Source: an uncultured Synechococcus sp. (GTDB taxonomy: Bacteria > Cyanobacteriota > Cyanobacteriia > PCC-6307 > Cyanobiaceae). From it: a stretch of 33,341 nt of DNA. The notes beneath the pieces were generated by a model. It worked only from the letters and a program-made list of their open reading frames with translations. It did not search any database and was not told the origin of the DNA. The number at the start of each line of letters is the position of its first letter. Position 1 is the stretch's first letter. Shown here in pieces: positions 1-7,817 of the stretch. The stretch lies in contig CAJXFG010000005.1 of the NCBI GenBank assembly GCA_913052185.1, positions 1 to 33,341 on the forward strand, written 5' to 3'. Made by a program: the position numbers and the translations under genes.

Positions 1-882
1 GTCTGGTTTGATGCCCTGCTCGGCTACCTGACAGCCCTTCTCGATGACGGTGGAGATGTTGATCTAGATCGTCTGAGCACTGCCGGCTGGCCCGTGAGCG
101 TGCATGTCATCGGCAAGGACATCCTGCGATTTCATGCCGTTTACTGGCCGGCAATGCTGATGTCCGCTGGATTGCCGCTTCCCAGGAGGGTCTTCGGCCA
201 TGGCTTTCTGACCCGTGAAGGTCAGAAGATGGGCAAATCCCTTGGCAATGTGCTCGACCCGGAGCTGTTGCTTGAGCGCTGCGGAACGGATGCAGTGCGC
301 TGGTATCTGCTTCGCGACATCCAGTTCGGTGATGACGGCGATTTTCAGCAGCAGCGATTTGTGGATCTGGTGAACAACGATCTCGCTAACACGATCGGAA
401 ATCTCCTCAACCGCACCTCTTCAATGTCCAGAAAGTGGTTCGAGAATGGTTTGCCTCCAGTTGATGAAAAGGTTCGCGCTGATCATGCACTGCGCAGCAA
501 AGCGGAACTGACGATTCAGCAGGTGCGTGAGTCGATGCCGCAGCTCAAGTTTCAAAAGGCAGCTGAAGCGGTTCTTCAGTTGGCGATTGACACCAACGGC
601 TACCTGAACGAACAGGCTCCCTGGAGCCAGATGAAACAACCTGGCCAGGAAGTGCAGGTCGGCGAAGACCTCTATGCCGTGCTGGAGTGTTCCAGGATCG
701 TCGGCCTTCTGCTCCAGCCGATCGTGCCCGAACTCAGTGGACGCATCCTCAGCCAGTTGGGTCTCGGCACGATTCCCGCGTCCTGGAACGACGATCTGAC
801 CTGGGGAAGGCTTGTGCCTGGTACGCCCCTCCCAAAACCGGAACCTGTGATGCAGCGTCTGGAGCTTGAGACACCACTCTGA
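1..882 (+). CDS. metG: Methionyl-tRNA synthetase, C-terminal part (5' truncated by window edge)
   Basis: The frame is open from base 1, so only about 293 C-terminal residues are present. Methionyl-tRNA synthetase charges tRNA-Met (initiator and elongator) with methionine in the cytosol. The fragment begins with VWFDALLGYLTAL, typical of the end of the class I catalytic fold. It carries the signature loop as KMGKS at about fragment residues 76-80 (a common bacterial variant of KMSKS), then the helical anticodon-binding domain. It ends at LELETPL with no C-terminal tRNA-binding extension, as is usual for the roughly 500-residue cyanobacterial form. The ORF-track start at 94 is only an internal GTG. 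The stop overlaps the next start as TGATG, so the downstream lipoprotein gene is probably co-transcribed. Identity is seen from motifs and overall similarity. Confidence 0.95.
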   Translation, partial: VWFDALLGYLTALLDDGGDVDLDRLSTAGWPVSVHVIGKDILRFHAVYWPAMLMSAGLPLPRRVFGHGFLTREGQKMGKSLGNVLDPELLLERCGTDAVRWYLLRDIQFGDDGDFQQQRFVDLVNNDLANTIGNLLNRTSSMSRKWFENGLPPVDEKVRADHALRSKAELTIQQVRESMPQLKFQKAAEAVLQLAIDTNGYLNEQAPWSQMKQPGQEVQVGEDLYAVLECSRIVGLLLQPIVPELSGRILSQLGLGTIPASWNDDLTWGRLVPGTPLPKPEPVMQRLELETPL

Positions 883-2069
883 TGAACCTGATTCGTTCCA
901 GCGTTCGTGTGCGGGTTGCACTGCTGATCAGCTCGCTGATGCTCACGGGCTGCGTCAGTGAGAAACCCGCTTCAACCGTTCAGGCACCACCTTTCGTCTT
1001 CCGCTCGCTGAAGCTCGAACAGAAAAACAAGCAAGGACTCATGGACTGGAGTTTGAACAGTCCCGAAGCCCGCTATGAACTGACCCGGCGTCTGGTGCGT
1101 GCGCGCGAGCCCGTCGGTGTTCTGTTCAGGAACGGCAAACCCTCTTTCAGGGTGCGCTCGGATCTGGCCCTCGTGGTCAATGACGGTGAGCAGATCCTGC
1201 TCGAAGGTGATGTCAGGTTGCAGCAACTCAACGGCTCCAAACTGCTGATTCAGGGAGACCGCCTGCGTTGGCGACCGGAACAGGGGCTGTTACTGATCGA
1301 GCAGCGTCCCAGAGCCACGGACGAAGACTCTCGAATCAGTGCCAGCGAAGCCCAGCTTCTCCAGCAAACCAATGACCTGACCTTGAAAGGTGTTGTTCTT
1401 CTGGAGCGCTGGTCGGGGGACGCCGGTCCATCCAGGCCCGACACAACGCTCAGGACAGGCCTGGCTCAGTGGAATCTTGATTCCGGCCTGCTCAATGCTG
1501 ATGGACCTGTTCTCGCTCAGCGACGCGACAGCGAGGGAACAGTGCTCGAACAGCTTCGGGGACGAGGTCTCCAAGGCAACACGCAGGTGGGTGATCTGAT
1601 GGTCAAAGCCCCCGTCGTGGTGCGGATGCCACGTCAAGAGGGTGTTCTCAAGGCTCTGGACACCACCTGGAATTTCCGAACGCAAACCGTGCGTTCCGCG
1701 CAACCTTTCGAAGCGGAGCTCGGCAAGACCCGGATTGACGGCAGGGGCTTTCAGGCTGAACTCGAGAAGAGCACGGTTGTTGTCAACGGTGATTGCCGGA
1801 TTCAACAACCTGGAGAATCACTGAGCGCACAGACCTGTCAGTGGAACTGGGGTACTGAGGCAGTGCTCGCTGAGGGAAATGTCCAGTTAAGGCGCGATGC
1901 CAATGAGCAGATGACCCGTGCCAGCAGGCTGGAAGGCCAGGTTGGGGAGCAAGGCAGGATCACGTTCCTCGCTCCGGGTGGAAAGGTTGAATCCCAGCTC
2001 AGAGTTCCTTCGCATCGGTCTACTGAATCGAGTCCCCGACCGCGGAAGTCTGCTCCAGTTGCGTTCTGA
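882..2069 (+). CDS. lptC: LptC-like LPS-export lipoprotein
   Basis: A 395-residue protein with a lipoprotein signal: hydrophobic segment about residues 12-22, then the lipobox LTGC with Cys24 as the predicted lipidated residue. The rest is beta-rich, with repeated short strands such as LEGDVRLQQLNGSKLLIQGDRLRW, which fits the OstA/LptC fold that carries lipopolysaccharide across the periplasm from the LptBFG transporter. It is about twice the length of E. coli LptC, as I recall for cyanobacterial members. The start overlaps the metG stop by one base (TGATG). The last 50 bases overlap the convergent gene on the minus strand. Family assignment rests on lipobox and fold pattern, not on a catalytic motif, so it is moderately sure. 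Confidence 0.72.
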   Translation: MNLIRSSVRVRVALLISSLMLTGCVSEKPASTVQAPPFVFRSLKLEQKNKQGLMDWSLNSPEARYELTRRLVRAREPVGVLFRNGKPSFRVRSDLALVVNDGEQILLEGDVRLQQLNGSKLLIQGDRLRWRPEQGLLLIEQRPRATDEDSRISASEAQLLQQTNDLTLKGVVLLERWSGDAGPSRPDTTLRTGLAQWNLDSGLLNADGPVLAQRRDSEGTVLEQLRGRGLQGNTQVGDLMVKAPVVVRMPRQEGVLKALDTTWNFRTQTVRSAQPFEAELGKTRIDGRGFQAELEKSTVVVNGDCRIQQPGESLSAQTCQWNWGTEAVLAEGNVQLRRDANEQMTRASRLEGQVGEQGRITFLAPGGKVESQLRVPSHRSTESSPRPRKSAPVAF

Positions 2070-2664
2070 GCCTTTCGGCCCATCCGGTCAGCCAGCGTTC
2101 ATCGGAACGGGTGAAGCAGCGCTCTGACCAACCCCCCAGCACGATCCATCCACGCTGGCCAAGAGGTTGCACCATCACTGCCGGCAGTCCTGGAAGAACA
2201 GCATCGAATTCCTCTCGGGCTGGATAAAGCGCGGTTTTAACCAGGGAAACCAGAGCCTGACGCTTTGCACTGCGTAGACAGATCTCCCCAGGGCGGAAGG
2301 GATCCTTGCTGATCAGACCTCGCCTCAGCAGAACCGCGCCGTCCCAATGCACGAGGATCGTTGCTGCCGATGTCGCCGTCAGAAATTGGTGGCTCCCCCA
2401 GGCGAGCTCCGTGCGCAGAGCTTCACTGAGGCCATCACCGATCAGGAGGCCTTGCTCGCCCTGGAGGTCGACAGCCTTCGGATTGCGAGGAACAGCTCGG
2501 GTCCAGAGCACAGCCACCAGCATCAGCCCGACTGCCGCCATTCCAGACAACACCTCAGCTCTCTGCAGAGCGGGTGTGAAGGTGTCTGCGGTCACTGCAT
2601 TGAACACAGCCAGCCCCAGCACCAGCAGTCCGGAGATCAGACAGAGACGTGCGGAGCCTGGCAT
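2020..2664 (-). CDS. Cofactor assembly of complex C subunit B-like (CCB2/CCB4, DUF2930) membrane protein
   Basis: A 214-residue protein with two N-terminal membrane spans (about residues 5-25 and 40-57) followed by a soluble domain of about 150 residues. The two-span head, the tail containing FLTATSAATILVHWDGAVLLRRG and PVMVQPLG-type strands, and the length match the CCB2/CCB4 family. That family is needed in chloroplasts for covalent attachment of heme ci to cytochrome b6 (System IV). By inference it serves the thylakoid cytochrome b6f complex here. The start is ATG at 2664, facing away from the TerB-like gene 66 bp off. The 3' end lies inside the convergent lptC-like gene (50 bp overlap). 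Function in cyanobacteria is inferred from the plastid homologues. Confidence 0.7.
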   Translation of the reverse strand: MPGSARLCLISGLLVLGLAVFNAVTADTFTPALQRAEVLSGMAAVGLMLVAVLWTRAVPRNPKAVDLQGEQGLLIGDGLSEALRTELAWGSHQFLTATSAATILVHWDGAVLLRRGLISKDPFRPGEICLRSAKRQALVSLVKTALYPAREEFDAVLPGLPAVMVQPLGQRGWIVLGGWSERCFTRSDERWLTGWAERLRTQLEQTSAVGDSIQ

Positions 2665-2730
2665 GTGATCGGTGTCACGCGGTCAGAAGGGCTCACTCTT
2701 GCTCAAATGGGGCAGCGCTGACCAGTGGTC

Positions 2731-3138
2731 ATGACTGACGCCGAAGCATTTGCCTCCATCGCACTGGCTGCGGTGGCCTGTGACGGCACCCTCGGTCGTG
2801 AGGAAGCGCATGCCCTGCGCCGATCGCTTGAGTACCGCACCCCATACAAGGACCGCACCGAACAGCAGATGGGAGCACTGTTCGATCGGCTGCTTGTCAC
2901 CCTGCGTGAACAGGGCGTGGATCAGCTGGTCACTGAAGCGCTGCCTGTCCTGACAGCCGTCCAACAGGAGACAGCCCTGGCTGTGGCCGTTCAACTGACC
3001 CACGCTGACAGAGAGGTTTCAACAGCTGAGAAGGAATTCCTGAACAAGCTCTGCGCACGTCTCGACCTTCCGGAAGGGCGTGCTGTGGCGGTGAAGGAGG
3101 CCATCATGGCGCTTCATCGCGACAGCCTTTCCGCCTGA
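2731..3138 (+). CDS. TerB-fold (tellurite-resistance-like) small protein
   Basis: A short all-helical protein of about 135 residues. It opens with AEAFASIALAAVACDGTLGREEA and ends with a second helix-turn-helix-like repeat (LTHADREVSTAEKEFLNKLCARLDL). Paired acidic loops of this type (ACDG and HADREV) are the hallmark of the TerB/DjlA-N fold, which is thought to bind metal. The name comes from tellurite-resistance operons, but nothing else of such an operon is adjacent, and stand-alone TerB-like proteins are common in cyanobacteria with unknown role. I start it at ATG 2731 rather than the GTG at 2725, because the family begins close to this methionine. It is followed 30 bp later by the psb32-like gene. 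Confidence 0.75.
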   Translation: MTDAEAFASIALAAVACDGTLGREEAHALRRSLEYRTPYKDRTEQQMGALFDRLLVTLREQGVDQLVTEALPVLTAVQQETALAVAVQLTHADREVSTAEKEFLNKLCARLDLPEGRAVAVKEAIMALHRDSLSA

Positions 3139-3168
3139 AGGCAGACTGGCACGACCATGTGCGTGACC

Positions 3169-3846
3169 ATGAAGCGTTTAAACCAGCTCATTGGTGGACT
3201 TCTGTCCGCTGTTGTCTGCCTGTTGCTGGCTGTCCCGGCTGCCCAGGCGGTTTCAGCGCAGGATTTCCCCCCTTCACTGCCTGATGACGTCGTTCTTGAT
3301 TCAGCTGATGTGCTCAGCAGGGCCAGCAGGAACGAGATCAGCACGCGATTGCAGGAACTCAATCAGTTCCACGTTGATGCCCGTTTGGTGACATTGCGAC
3401 GTTTGGACTATGGCCTCAGCCTGACTGCTTTCGGCGATGAACTTCTTGAGCGCTGGGGGCAGGACTCCAACCTGACTGATCGCCCCTTGCTGATTTTCCT
3501 TGAAGAAACTCAGAGCAAGCAGGCGACGGTTGTTGCAGCAGATCAGCTGCTTGAACAATTGCCTGAATCCCTGTTGCGCAGCACAGGACGGACGACCATG
3601 AGTCAACCGTTGCGTGACGGCGATCGCTTTCGTCAGGCCACCCTTGATGGTGTGACCCGAATCGAAACCGTTCTGAATGGCGGAGAAGATCCCGGACCTC
3701 CTGTTCAGATCGAACGAACCGCAAACCCGACCAACATCCCGACAGCGGAAGAAACTGAGAACAGCAACGCCTTCACATGGGTTGTCGTTCTGCTGGTGGT
3801 CGGCACCATAGTGCCTATGGCGACCTGGTGGATCTTCTCCAGCTGA
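3169..3846 (+). CDS. psb32: TPM-domain protein, Psb32-like (photosystem II repair)
   Basis: A protein of about 225 residues. It has an N-terminal signal peptide (MKRLNQLIGG then a hydrophobic core ending in PAAQA), a TPM domain at roughly residues 30-170 (VLDSADVLSRASRNEISTRLQEL at its start, RPLLIFLEE in the middle) and one C-terminal membrane span (WVVVLLVVGTIVPMATWWIF). This architecture is that of Psb32 and plant TLP18.3, thylakoid lumen proteins involved in photosystem II turnover, also called TPM phosphatase. The signal peptide and C-terminal anchor place the domain in the lumen or periplasm. I use the ATG at 3169, which gives a standard Met-Lys-Arg leader. The upstream ATG at 3157 is possible. 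The pcxA start follows 7 bp after the stop. Confidence 0.8.
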   Translation: MKRLNQLIGGLLSAVVCLLLAVPAAQAVSAQDFPPSLPDDVVLDSADVLSRASRNEISTRLQELNQFHVDARLVTLRRLDYGLSLTAFGDELLERWGQDSNLTDRPLLIFLEETQSKQATVVAADQLLEQLPESLLRSTGRTTMSQPLRDGDRFRQATLDGVTRIETVLNGGEDPGPPVQIERTANPTNIPTAEETENSNAFTWVVVLLVVGTIVPMATWWIFSS

Positions 3847-3853
3847 CGACACG

Positions 3854-5002
3854 ATGGCAGGACGTAACTGGCTCGAGACCTTCGGCAGAACGAAGTCATC
3901 CAATGTGAATGCTGAACTCGATCGTGGTTATGAAGCTGCGCTTCTGATTCAGAGTCTCGAGCTGGAATATTACGGTGATCGCCCCATTCGTCCAGATCTT
4001 GAACTTTCCGTTCCTGCCACGGTTCAGGCAACGATCCTTCGGAAATTCAGAGCTGCGATCAACGTCTGCCGATCCTCGCTGGACAAGCTGGAATACCAGC
4101 GCGCACAGTTCGACACGCAGGAACTCAGACAACTCCAGCTCATCGAAAGCGTTGTCAGTCGCTACACCCCCAGACGTGCCGCCTCAGCGCCCACAATCAG
4201 CCGTGCGCCTGATCCACTTCCGCGCTCACTGCTGGGGATCTTTGACACACTTCGCCGTCAGTTGAATCCTGCCGCTGAAGCAACGCTTGTGGCTGGTTTT
4301 CGACGCCGCAGGGATTCAACACTGATCTCTCTCAAGGTGTTGCTGCTGTTGATCCTTGTACCGCTTTTGGTTCAACAGGTGAGCAGGACTTACATCATCA
4401 GCCCCGCTGTTGATCACTTTGCACCTGAGCTGCCGTTCCTGAGCTATCCCAAGCCTCAACTAGAGGAACGCGCCGTTGAAAAACTGAGGGTTTACAAGGC
4501 CGAGATCGAATTCGATGCTCTTCTGCGCGGTGATTCAATTCCGACCCAGGAACAACTTCAGCAGAAACTATCTGCCAAAGCAGAGGAATTGAAGGAAGAA
4601 GCAGACGCGGAAAGTACTCACGCCGTGAAAAACGTATTGGCAGATCTTGCTGCAACTCTCGCTTTTGTTGTTGTTTGTCTGTTCAGCCGTGAAGAGCTAA
4701 GAGTGCTTCGAGGCTTCTTCGATGAAGCTGTTTACGGTTTGAGCGATTCAGCCAAGGCGTTTGCGATCATTCTTTTCACCGACATTTTCGTTGGCTTTCA
4801 CAGTCCTGAGGGATGGACTGTTCTGCTTGACGGAATTGCCAATCACTTTGGGTTTCCTGCCAGAGAGAACTTCATCCTTCTCTTCATCGCAACATTCCCG
4901 GTCATCCTTGCAACCATCTTCAAGTACTGGATTTTCCGTTATCTCAATCGCGTCAGTCCGTCCTCTGTGGCCACATTGCGCGGCATGAATGGCGGTGGCT
5001 GA
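3854..5002 (+). CDS. pcxA: Proton extrusion protein PcxA (CemA family)
   Basis: A 382-residue member of the PcxA/CemA family. The N-terminal soluble part contains AALLIQSLELEYYGDRPIRPDLELSV (quoted in part, family-typical) and RRAASAP linker sequence. The C-terminal half holds four membrane spans, near residues 154-172, 258-277, 299-315 and 338-358. PcxA supports light-dependent net proton release and acclimation of carbon uptake in cyanobacteria; its plastid homologue CemA sits in the envelope. The 3' end overlaps cobU by 14 bases, so translation of the two is likely linked, although no functional connection between them is obvious. The family call is firm; the exact transport mechanism is not known from sequence. 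Confidence 0.92.
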   Translation: MAGRNWLETFGRTKSSNVNAELDRGYEAALLIQSLELEYYGDRPIRPDLELSVPATVQATILRKFRAAINVCRSSLDKLEYQRAQFDTQELRQLQLIESVVSRYTPRRAASAPTISRAPDPLPRSLLGIFDTLRRQLNPAAEATLVAGFRRRRDSTLISLKVLLLLILVPLLVQQVSRTYIISPAVDHFAPELPFLSYPKPQLEERAVEKLRVYKAEIEFDALLRGDSIPTQEQLQQKLSAKAEELKEEADAESTHAVKNVLADLAATLAFVVVCLFSREELRVLRGFFDEAVYGLSDSAKAFAIILFTDIFVGFHSPEGWTVLLDGIANHFGFPARENFILLFIATFPVILATIFKYWIFRYLNRVSPSSVATLRGMNGGG

Positions 5003-5546
5003 GCCTCTGCATGGACTGGTTCTTGTCACCGGTCCCAGTCGTGGTGGCAAAAGTCGCTGGGCGGAACATCTGGTTGGCTATTGCACACCCGTGACCTACC
5101 TGGCGACATCCGATTCACGTCCTGACGACAGTGCTTGGCAGGAGAGGCTGCAACTTCATCGTGAGCGGCGTCCCGCGCACTGGGATGTTGTTGAAAGCGG
5201 TCCGGACCTGGCCAAGGCTCTGGACGCCATACCCATCGGTCACACGGTTCTGATCGATGCCCTTGGCGCGTTCACCGCCTGGCATCTGGATGCCTCGCCA
5301 GAGCAATGGAGACTGCTGGAAGCGGAGTTGATCAAAAGTCTGCAAGCAAGACGCGAACCGGTGGTGATGGTGATCGAAGAGACCGGCTGGGGCGTGGTTC
5401 CTTCAACTGCGATTGGCGGTCGGTTTCGTGATCGTCAGGGCCACCTGGCACAGAAACTGGAAACGGTTGCGTGCAGGAGCTGGCTGGTTGTCCAGGGACG
5501 CGCTCTGGATCTTCATGCTTTCGGAATCGCCGTACCCGATCGATGA
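4989..5546 (+). CDS. cobU: Adenosylcobinamide kinase / guanylyltransferase
   Basis: A 185-residue bifunctional enzyme of cobalamin assembly. It phosphorylates adenosylcobinamide and then transfers GMP, giving adenosylcobinamide-GDP. Visible motifs are the P-loop GPSRGGKSRWAE near residue 15, the strand VTYLATSDSRPDD (family form YIAT...D), and HRERRPAHWDVVES, matching the family's H...RP..W..vE block that holds the guanylylated His. VLIDALGAFTAW stands for the usual vlvDcLtlW segment. Marine picocyanobacteria make a cobalamin-type cofactor (pseudocobalamin), so this is expected. No cobalamin riboswitch precedes it. The gene starts inside pcxA. It ends inside the trmL start as ATGA. Confidence 0.9.
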   Translation: MAVAEPLHGLVLVTGPSRGGKSRWAEHLVGYCTPVTYLATSDSRPDDSAWQERLQLHRERRPAHWDVVESGPDLAKALDAIPIGHTVLIDALGAFTAWHLDASPEQWRLLEAELIKSLQARREPVVMVIEETGWGVVPSTAIGGRFRDRQGHLAQKLETVACRSWLVVQGRALDLHAFGIAVPDR

Positions 5547-6037
5547 CACTCGCTTTCAAACCTCTCAGGGTTGCATTGTTCGAGCCGAGGATTCCACCCA
5601 ACACTGGCAACATCGCACGGACATGCGCTGCATTTGGCTTACCACTGGCGTTGATCGAGCCTCTCGGTTTTTCGATTGATGATCGTCATCTCAAGCGCGC
5701 CGGTCTCGATTACTGGCCCCATGTGGATCTGTCCGTTCATCGGGATTTTGACCACTTTGCGAAGGACCTTCCTGTTCCTGCAAGGTTGATCGGCTGCAGT
5801 CGCCGCGGCGGTGAGCCGCTTCAGACAATCCGTTTTCAGGAGGGTGATGTGCTGTTGTTCGGCAGGGAGGACAACGGTTTACCCGATGCGATCAGGAATC
5901 GATGCGACCAGATCCTCACCATTCCCATGCCATGCAGCGCTGCTGAGGACGGTCAGGGTGGAGTTCGCAGCCTGAACCTGTCTGTCGCCTGTGCAATCGT
6001 CAGTCACCACGCTGGATTGCAGCTTCAGTTGTGGTAA
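5543..6037 (+). CDS. trmL: tRNA (cytidine/uridine-34 2'-O)-methyltransferase, SPOUT family
   Basis: A 164-residue SPOUT methyltransferase of the TrmL/YibK type, which methylates the wobble ribose at position 34 of tRNA-Leu using S-adenosylmethionine. Visible signatures are VALFEPRIPPNTGNIARTCAAFG at the N-terminus, LLFGREDNGLP (motif 2, SAM knot) and a final IPM...RSLNLSVACAIV motif. The ORF track extends the frame back to 5471. I place the start at ATG 5543, which overlaps the cobU stop as ATGA and begins right before the first conserved strand. The length matches stand-alone TrmL, about 155-165 residues. Substrate is inferred from the family. Confidence 0.9.
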   Translation: MTLAFKPLRVALFEPRIPPNTGNIARTCAAFGLPLALIEPLGFSIDDRHLKRAGLDYWPHVDLSVHRDFDHFAKDLPVPARLIGCSRRGGEPLQTIRFQEGDVLLFGREDNGLPDAIRNRCDQILTIPMPCSAAEDGQGGVRSLNLSVACAIVSHHAGLQLQLW

Positions 6038-6145
6038 TTGGAGATCTGCCACGACAGCCCTTGCGGCGAGGTGTTCCGCTCGCTACCTTCAGCCGAATCC
6101 CGGGCTGTGGCGGCTCCTTTGGGAAAGAACTTCAAGCATGCCTGA
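6038..6145 (+). promoter_or_regulatory. Intergenic region ahead of the M23 peptidase gene
   Basis: This 108-base gap separates trmL from the peptidase gene. The only structure I see is a short inverted repeat, AGCCG at 6091-6095 with CGGCT at 6111-6115, around a small CCCGGG core and followed by CCTTTGGG. It is too weak to call a terminator. The region presumably carries the peptidase promoter, but no convincing -35/-10 pair stands out. Confidence 0.2.
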
Positions 6146-7138
6146 ATGAAGCCCCTCTTCTTAGCTGTAACCGCCATTACGTCCAGCAGTGCGCTGTTTG
6201 CGGTTTCTCAGCTTTCCGGGTATGCCGACTCTGACCATTACACCCCTCAGCAGCTTCTAGCCGCACTGCCCAGTCCTTCAGCCCTGATCTGGGTCAAGCT
6301 TGCGGCAGACAGTGATCTCAGCGTGATCGCCAGAGAACTTGATCTCTCGCTGAGTGAGCTTTCCAAGCTGAATGAGAAGTCAGCTTCGACCATGCTCAAA
6401 GCTGGAACCTTGCTCGTTCTTCCCTCGTCCAGTCGTGATGATGTTGAAGACTCATCGCGTTTTGTGAGTGAATCGCTGCGTACCACTGCGCCGTTGAGTT
6501 CCCCACCCATCCCAAAGGATGTTGTTGAGATCAAATCTGACCAACCGCTGTCTGCTTTTCTCAGAGAGCACGGTCTGACCCTTGAGCAGCTGAAGGAGTT
6601 CAACCCAGGGGTTCAACTGTCCAGAATGCTGGTCATGGGCAGCAAAGTTCGTGTTGCCAATGCCCGTCCTGCCTATGCGATGCGACCCCTGACATCGGGT
6701 GGAGCAAGCTGGCCCGATTTACCCGAGTTTTCTGGACCCGGTGGTTTGCGATCCTCCGACTCCTTCATCTGGCCCACTAAAGGGGTGTTTACATCCGGTT
6801 ATGGCTGGCGCTGGGGGCGCATGCACAAAGGAATTGATATCGCCAACAATGTAGGAACCCCGATTTTTGCTGCGAAGGACGGACTGGTGACCTTCGCAGG
6901 CTGGAGCAGTGGGTACGGCTATCTCGTGGAAATGAGTCATCGTGACGGCTCCTCAACGCGCTACGCCCATAACAGCCGTCTGCTGGTCAAGAAAGGTCAG
7001 CTCGTTCCCCAGGCCTCTCGGATCTCTCTGATGGGAAGCACGGGTCGCAGCACAGGCCCGCATCTGCACTTCGAAATTCGCCGGCCAGGCGGAGCGGCAC
7101 TGGATCCCATGGCCATGCTCCCTCCCCGTCGAAGCTGA
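6146..7138 (+). CDS. LysM / M23 family peptidoglycan endopeptidase
   Basis: A 330-residue secreted or envelope protein. An N-terminal hydrophobic stretch (PLFLAVTAITSSSALFAVSQL) acts as signal or anchor. Two degenerate LysM-like segments follow, near residues 48-93 and 125-170. The C-terminal third is a peptidase M23 (LytM/NlpD-like) domain. Zinc ligands are visible as H227 and D231 in HKGIDI and H308 in HLHFE, with H273 in RYAH, so the enzyme looks catalytically competent. The role is cleavage of peptide cross-links in the cell wall during growth or division; whether it is an enzyme or an amidase activator cannot be told from sequence. No partner gene is adjacent, and a tRNA gene on the other strand follows. 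Confidence 0.88.
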   Translation: MKPLFLAVTAITSSSALFAVSQLSGYADSDHYTPQQLLAALPSPSALIWVKLAADSDLSVIARELDLSLSELSKLNEKSASTMLKAGTLLVLPSSSRDDVEDSSRFVSESLRTTAPLSSPPIPKDVVEIKSDQPLSAFLREHGLTLEQLKEFNPGVQLSRMLVMGSKVRVANARPAYAMRPLTSGGASWPDLPEFSGPGGLRSSDSFIWPTKGVFTSGYGWRWGRMHKGIDIANNVGTPIFAAKDGLVTFAGWSSGYGYLVEMSHRDGSSTRYAHNSRLLVKKGQLVPQASRISLMGSTGRSTGPHLHFEIRRPGGAALDPMAMLPPRRS

Positions 7139-7199
7139 AGTTCAGTCAACCAAAGTTTTAACCGCGTTATAACTCATCTATTCAGACAGATTTGTAAGT

Positions 7200-7219
7200 G
7201 AGCAAATATTAATTTGCTC
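7200..7219. repeat. Perfect 8-bp inverted repeat (hairpin) between M23 gene and tRNA-Met
   Basis: GAGCAAAT and ATTTGCTC are separated by a 4-base loop (ATTA). The repeat lies about 60 bp downstream of the M23 gene and about 25 bp downstream of the 3' end of the minus-strand tRNA. It could mark transcript ends for either or both, but no U-run follows on either strand, so calling it an intrinsic terminator would be a guess. Confidence 0.4.
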
Positions 7220-7243
7220 TGATGATTTACCTTGAAGATTGAA

Positions 7244-7317
7244 TGTCAGAGGAGAGACTTGAACTCTCGACCTCAGGGTTATGAATCCTGTGCTCTAACC
7301 AGCTGAGCTACTCTGAC
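7244..7317 (-). tRNA. trnM: tRNA-Met (CAU), elongator type
   Basis: Read on the minus strand, the sequence folds as a full cloverleaf of 74 bases without encoded CCA. The acceptor GTCAGAG pairs perfectly with CTCTGAC, discriminator A. The D arm is GCTC...GAGC with AGCTGGTTA, the anticodon loop is TTCATAA, and the T arm is GAGAG-TTCAAGT-CTCTC. The CAU anticodon and the paired G1-C72 argue for elongator tRNA-Met rather than the initiator, which has a mispaired first base. tRNA-Ile with a lysidine-modified CAU is the alternative; its usual acceptor (GGGCC-like) differs. One oddity is that anticodon-stem pair 31-39 is A-C, not a Watson-Crick pair. Confidence 0.93.
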
Positions 7318-7369
7318 GAAAGGCCTTCAGGCCAGTTGCCATCATACATCTTGGGATGTCCTGATTGAC

Positions 7370-7651
7370 TTAGCGCATCTCGATGGCGTTCAGCCGTTCC
7401 CGGAAGGATTTTGGTGATGCCTGGGTTGATCCCGCTTCATCAGCAAAGGAGACATGACCCTCCGGAATTGCATTGGGTCGCCGTTGTTGCCTGACGGGCT
7501 GACCGCGGTGTGGTCGTGCTTTGAGCATCAGAGCTCTCGTTTTCGGATCACGCTCCAGTGGTTGGCTGCTGAGCTCGCTGCGCACCTGATTCAACAGGCG
7601 GAAGTGACCGGTGCTGCTGAATTTTCTGAGAAGCGCTGGATCCCAGCTCAT
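7370..7651 (-). CDS. Conserved cyanobacterial hypothetical protein (WDPALLRKFSSTGHFRLLNQ family)
   Basis: A basic protein of 93 residues starting MSWDPALLRKFSSTGHFRLLNQVR, a block I recognise as recurring in cyanobacterial hypothetical proteins. The tail is rich in Arg and Pro (KARPHRGQPVRQQRRPN) and looks disordered. No domain, signal peptide or membrane span is seen. The ORF track extends back to 7702, but the ATG at 7651 sits exactly at the conserved start. The gene is divergent from the peroxiredoxin gene and is followed, on the same strand, by the tRNA-Met gene. A nucleic-acid-binding role would fit the charge but is only a guess. Confidence 0.7.
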   Translation of the reverse strand: MSWDPALLRKFSSTGHFRLLNQVRSELSSQPLERDPKTRALMLKARPHRGQPVRQQRRPNAIPEGHVSFADEAGSTQASPKSFRERLNAIEMR

Positions 7652-7817
7652 TGATGAATGAATCATCCATCGATGATAAGTGTGCGGCATACCGGGCAGC
7701 ATCCCAGTCCTGCCGCAGTCTTTGGGTCAGCCGTGATAACTTGACCCGAGCAATTGGAAGTCGGAACGACTACGACCTAGGCCTGTTCACTTCCTTGCCA
7801 AACCTCGCATCACCAAC
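7652..7817. promoter_or_regulatory. Divergent promoter region between small hypothetical gene and peroxiredoxin
   Basis: This 166-base gap must hold promoters for two divergent genes. An open frame crosses it on the plus strand (7651-8223) but only shadows the peroxiredoxin gene. A TTGACC at 7741 could be a -35 element on the plus strand, but no well-spaced -10 box follows, so no precise promoter is claimed. Confidence 0.3.

Noticed and set aside
421-921. Long minus-strand ORF (166 aa) opposite metG
   Set aside because: It mirrors the metG coding frame, has no recognisable domain and lies wholly antisense to a firm gene.
2731-3138. Tellurite-resistance cluster (TerB-fold gene here plus TerC at 31347)
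   Set aside because: The genes are almost 29 kb apart, and both families are common outside tellurite resistance.
4900-4990. Cobalamin riboswitch ahead of cobU
   Set aside because: cobU starts inside pcxA, and I found no B12-box-like sequence or leader there.
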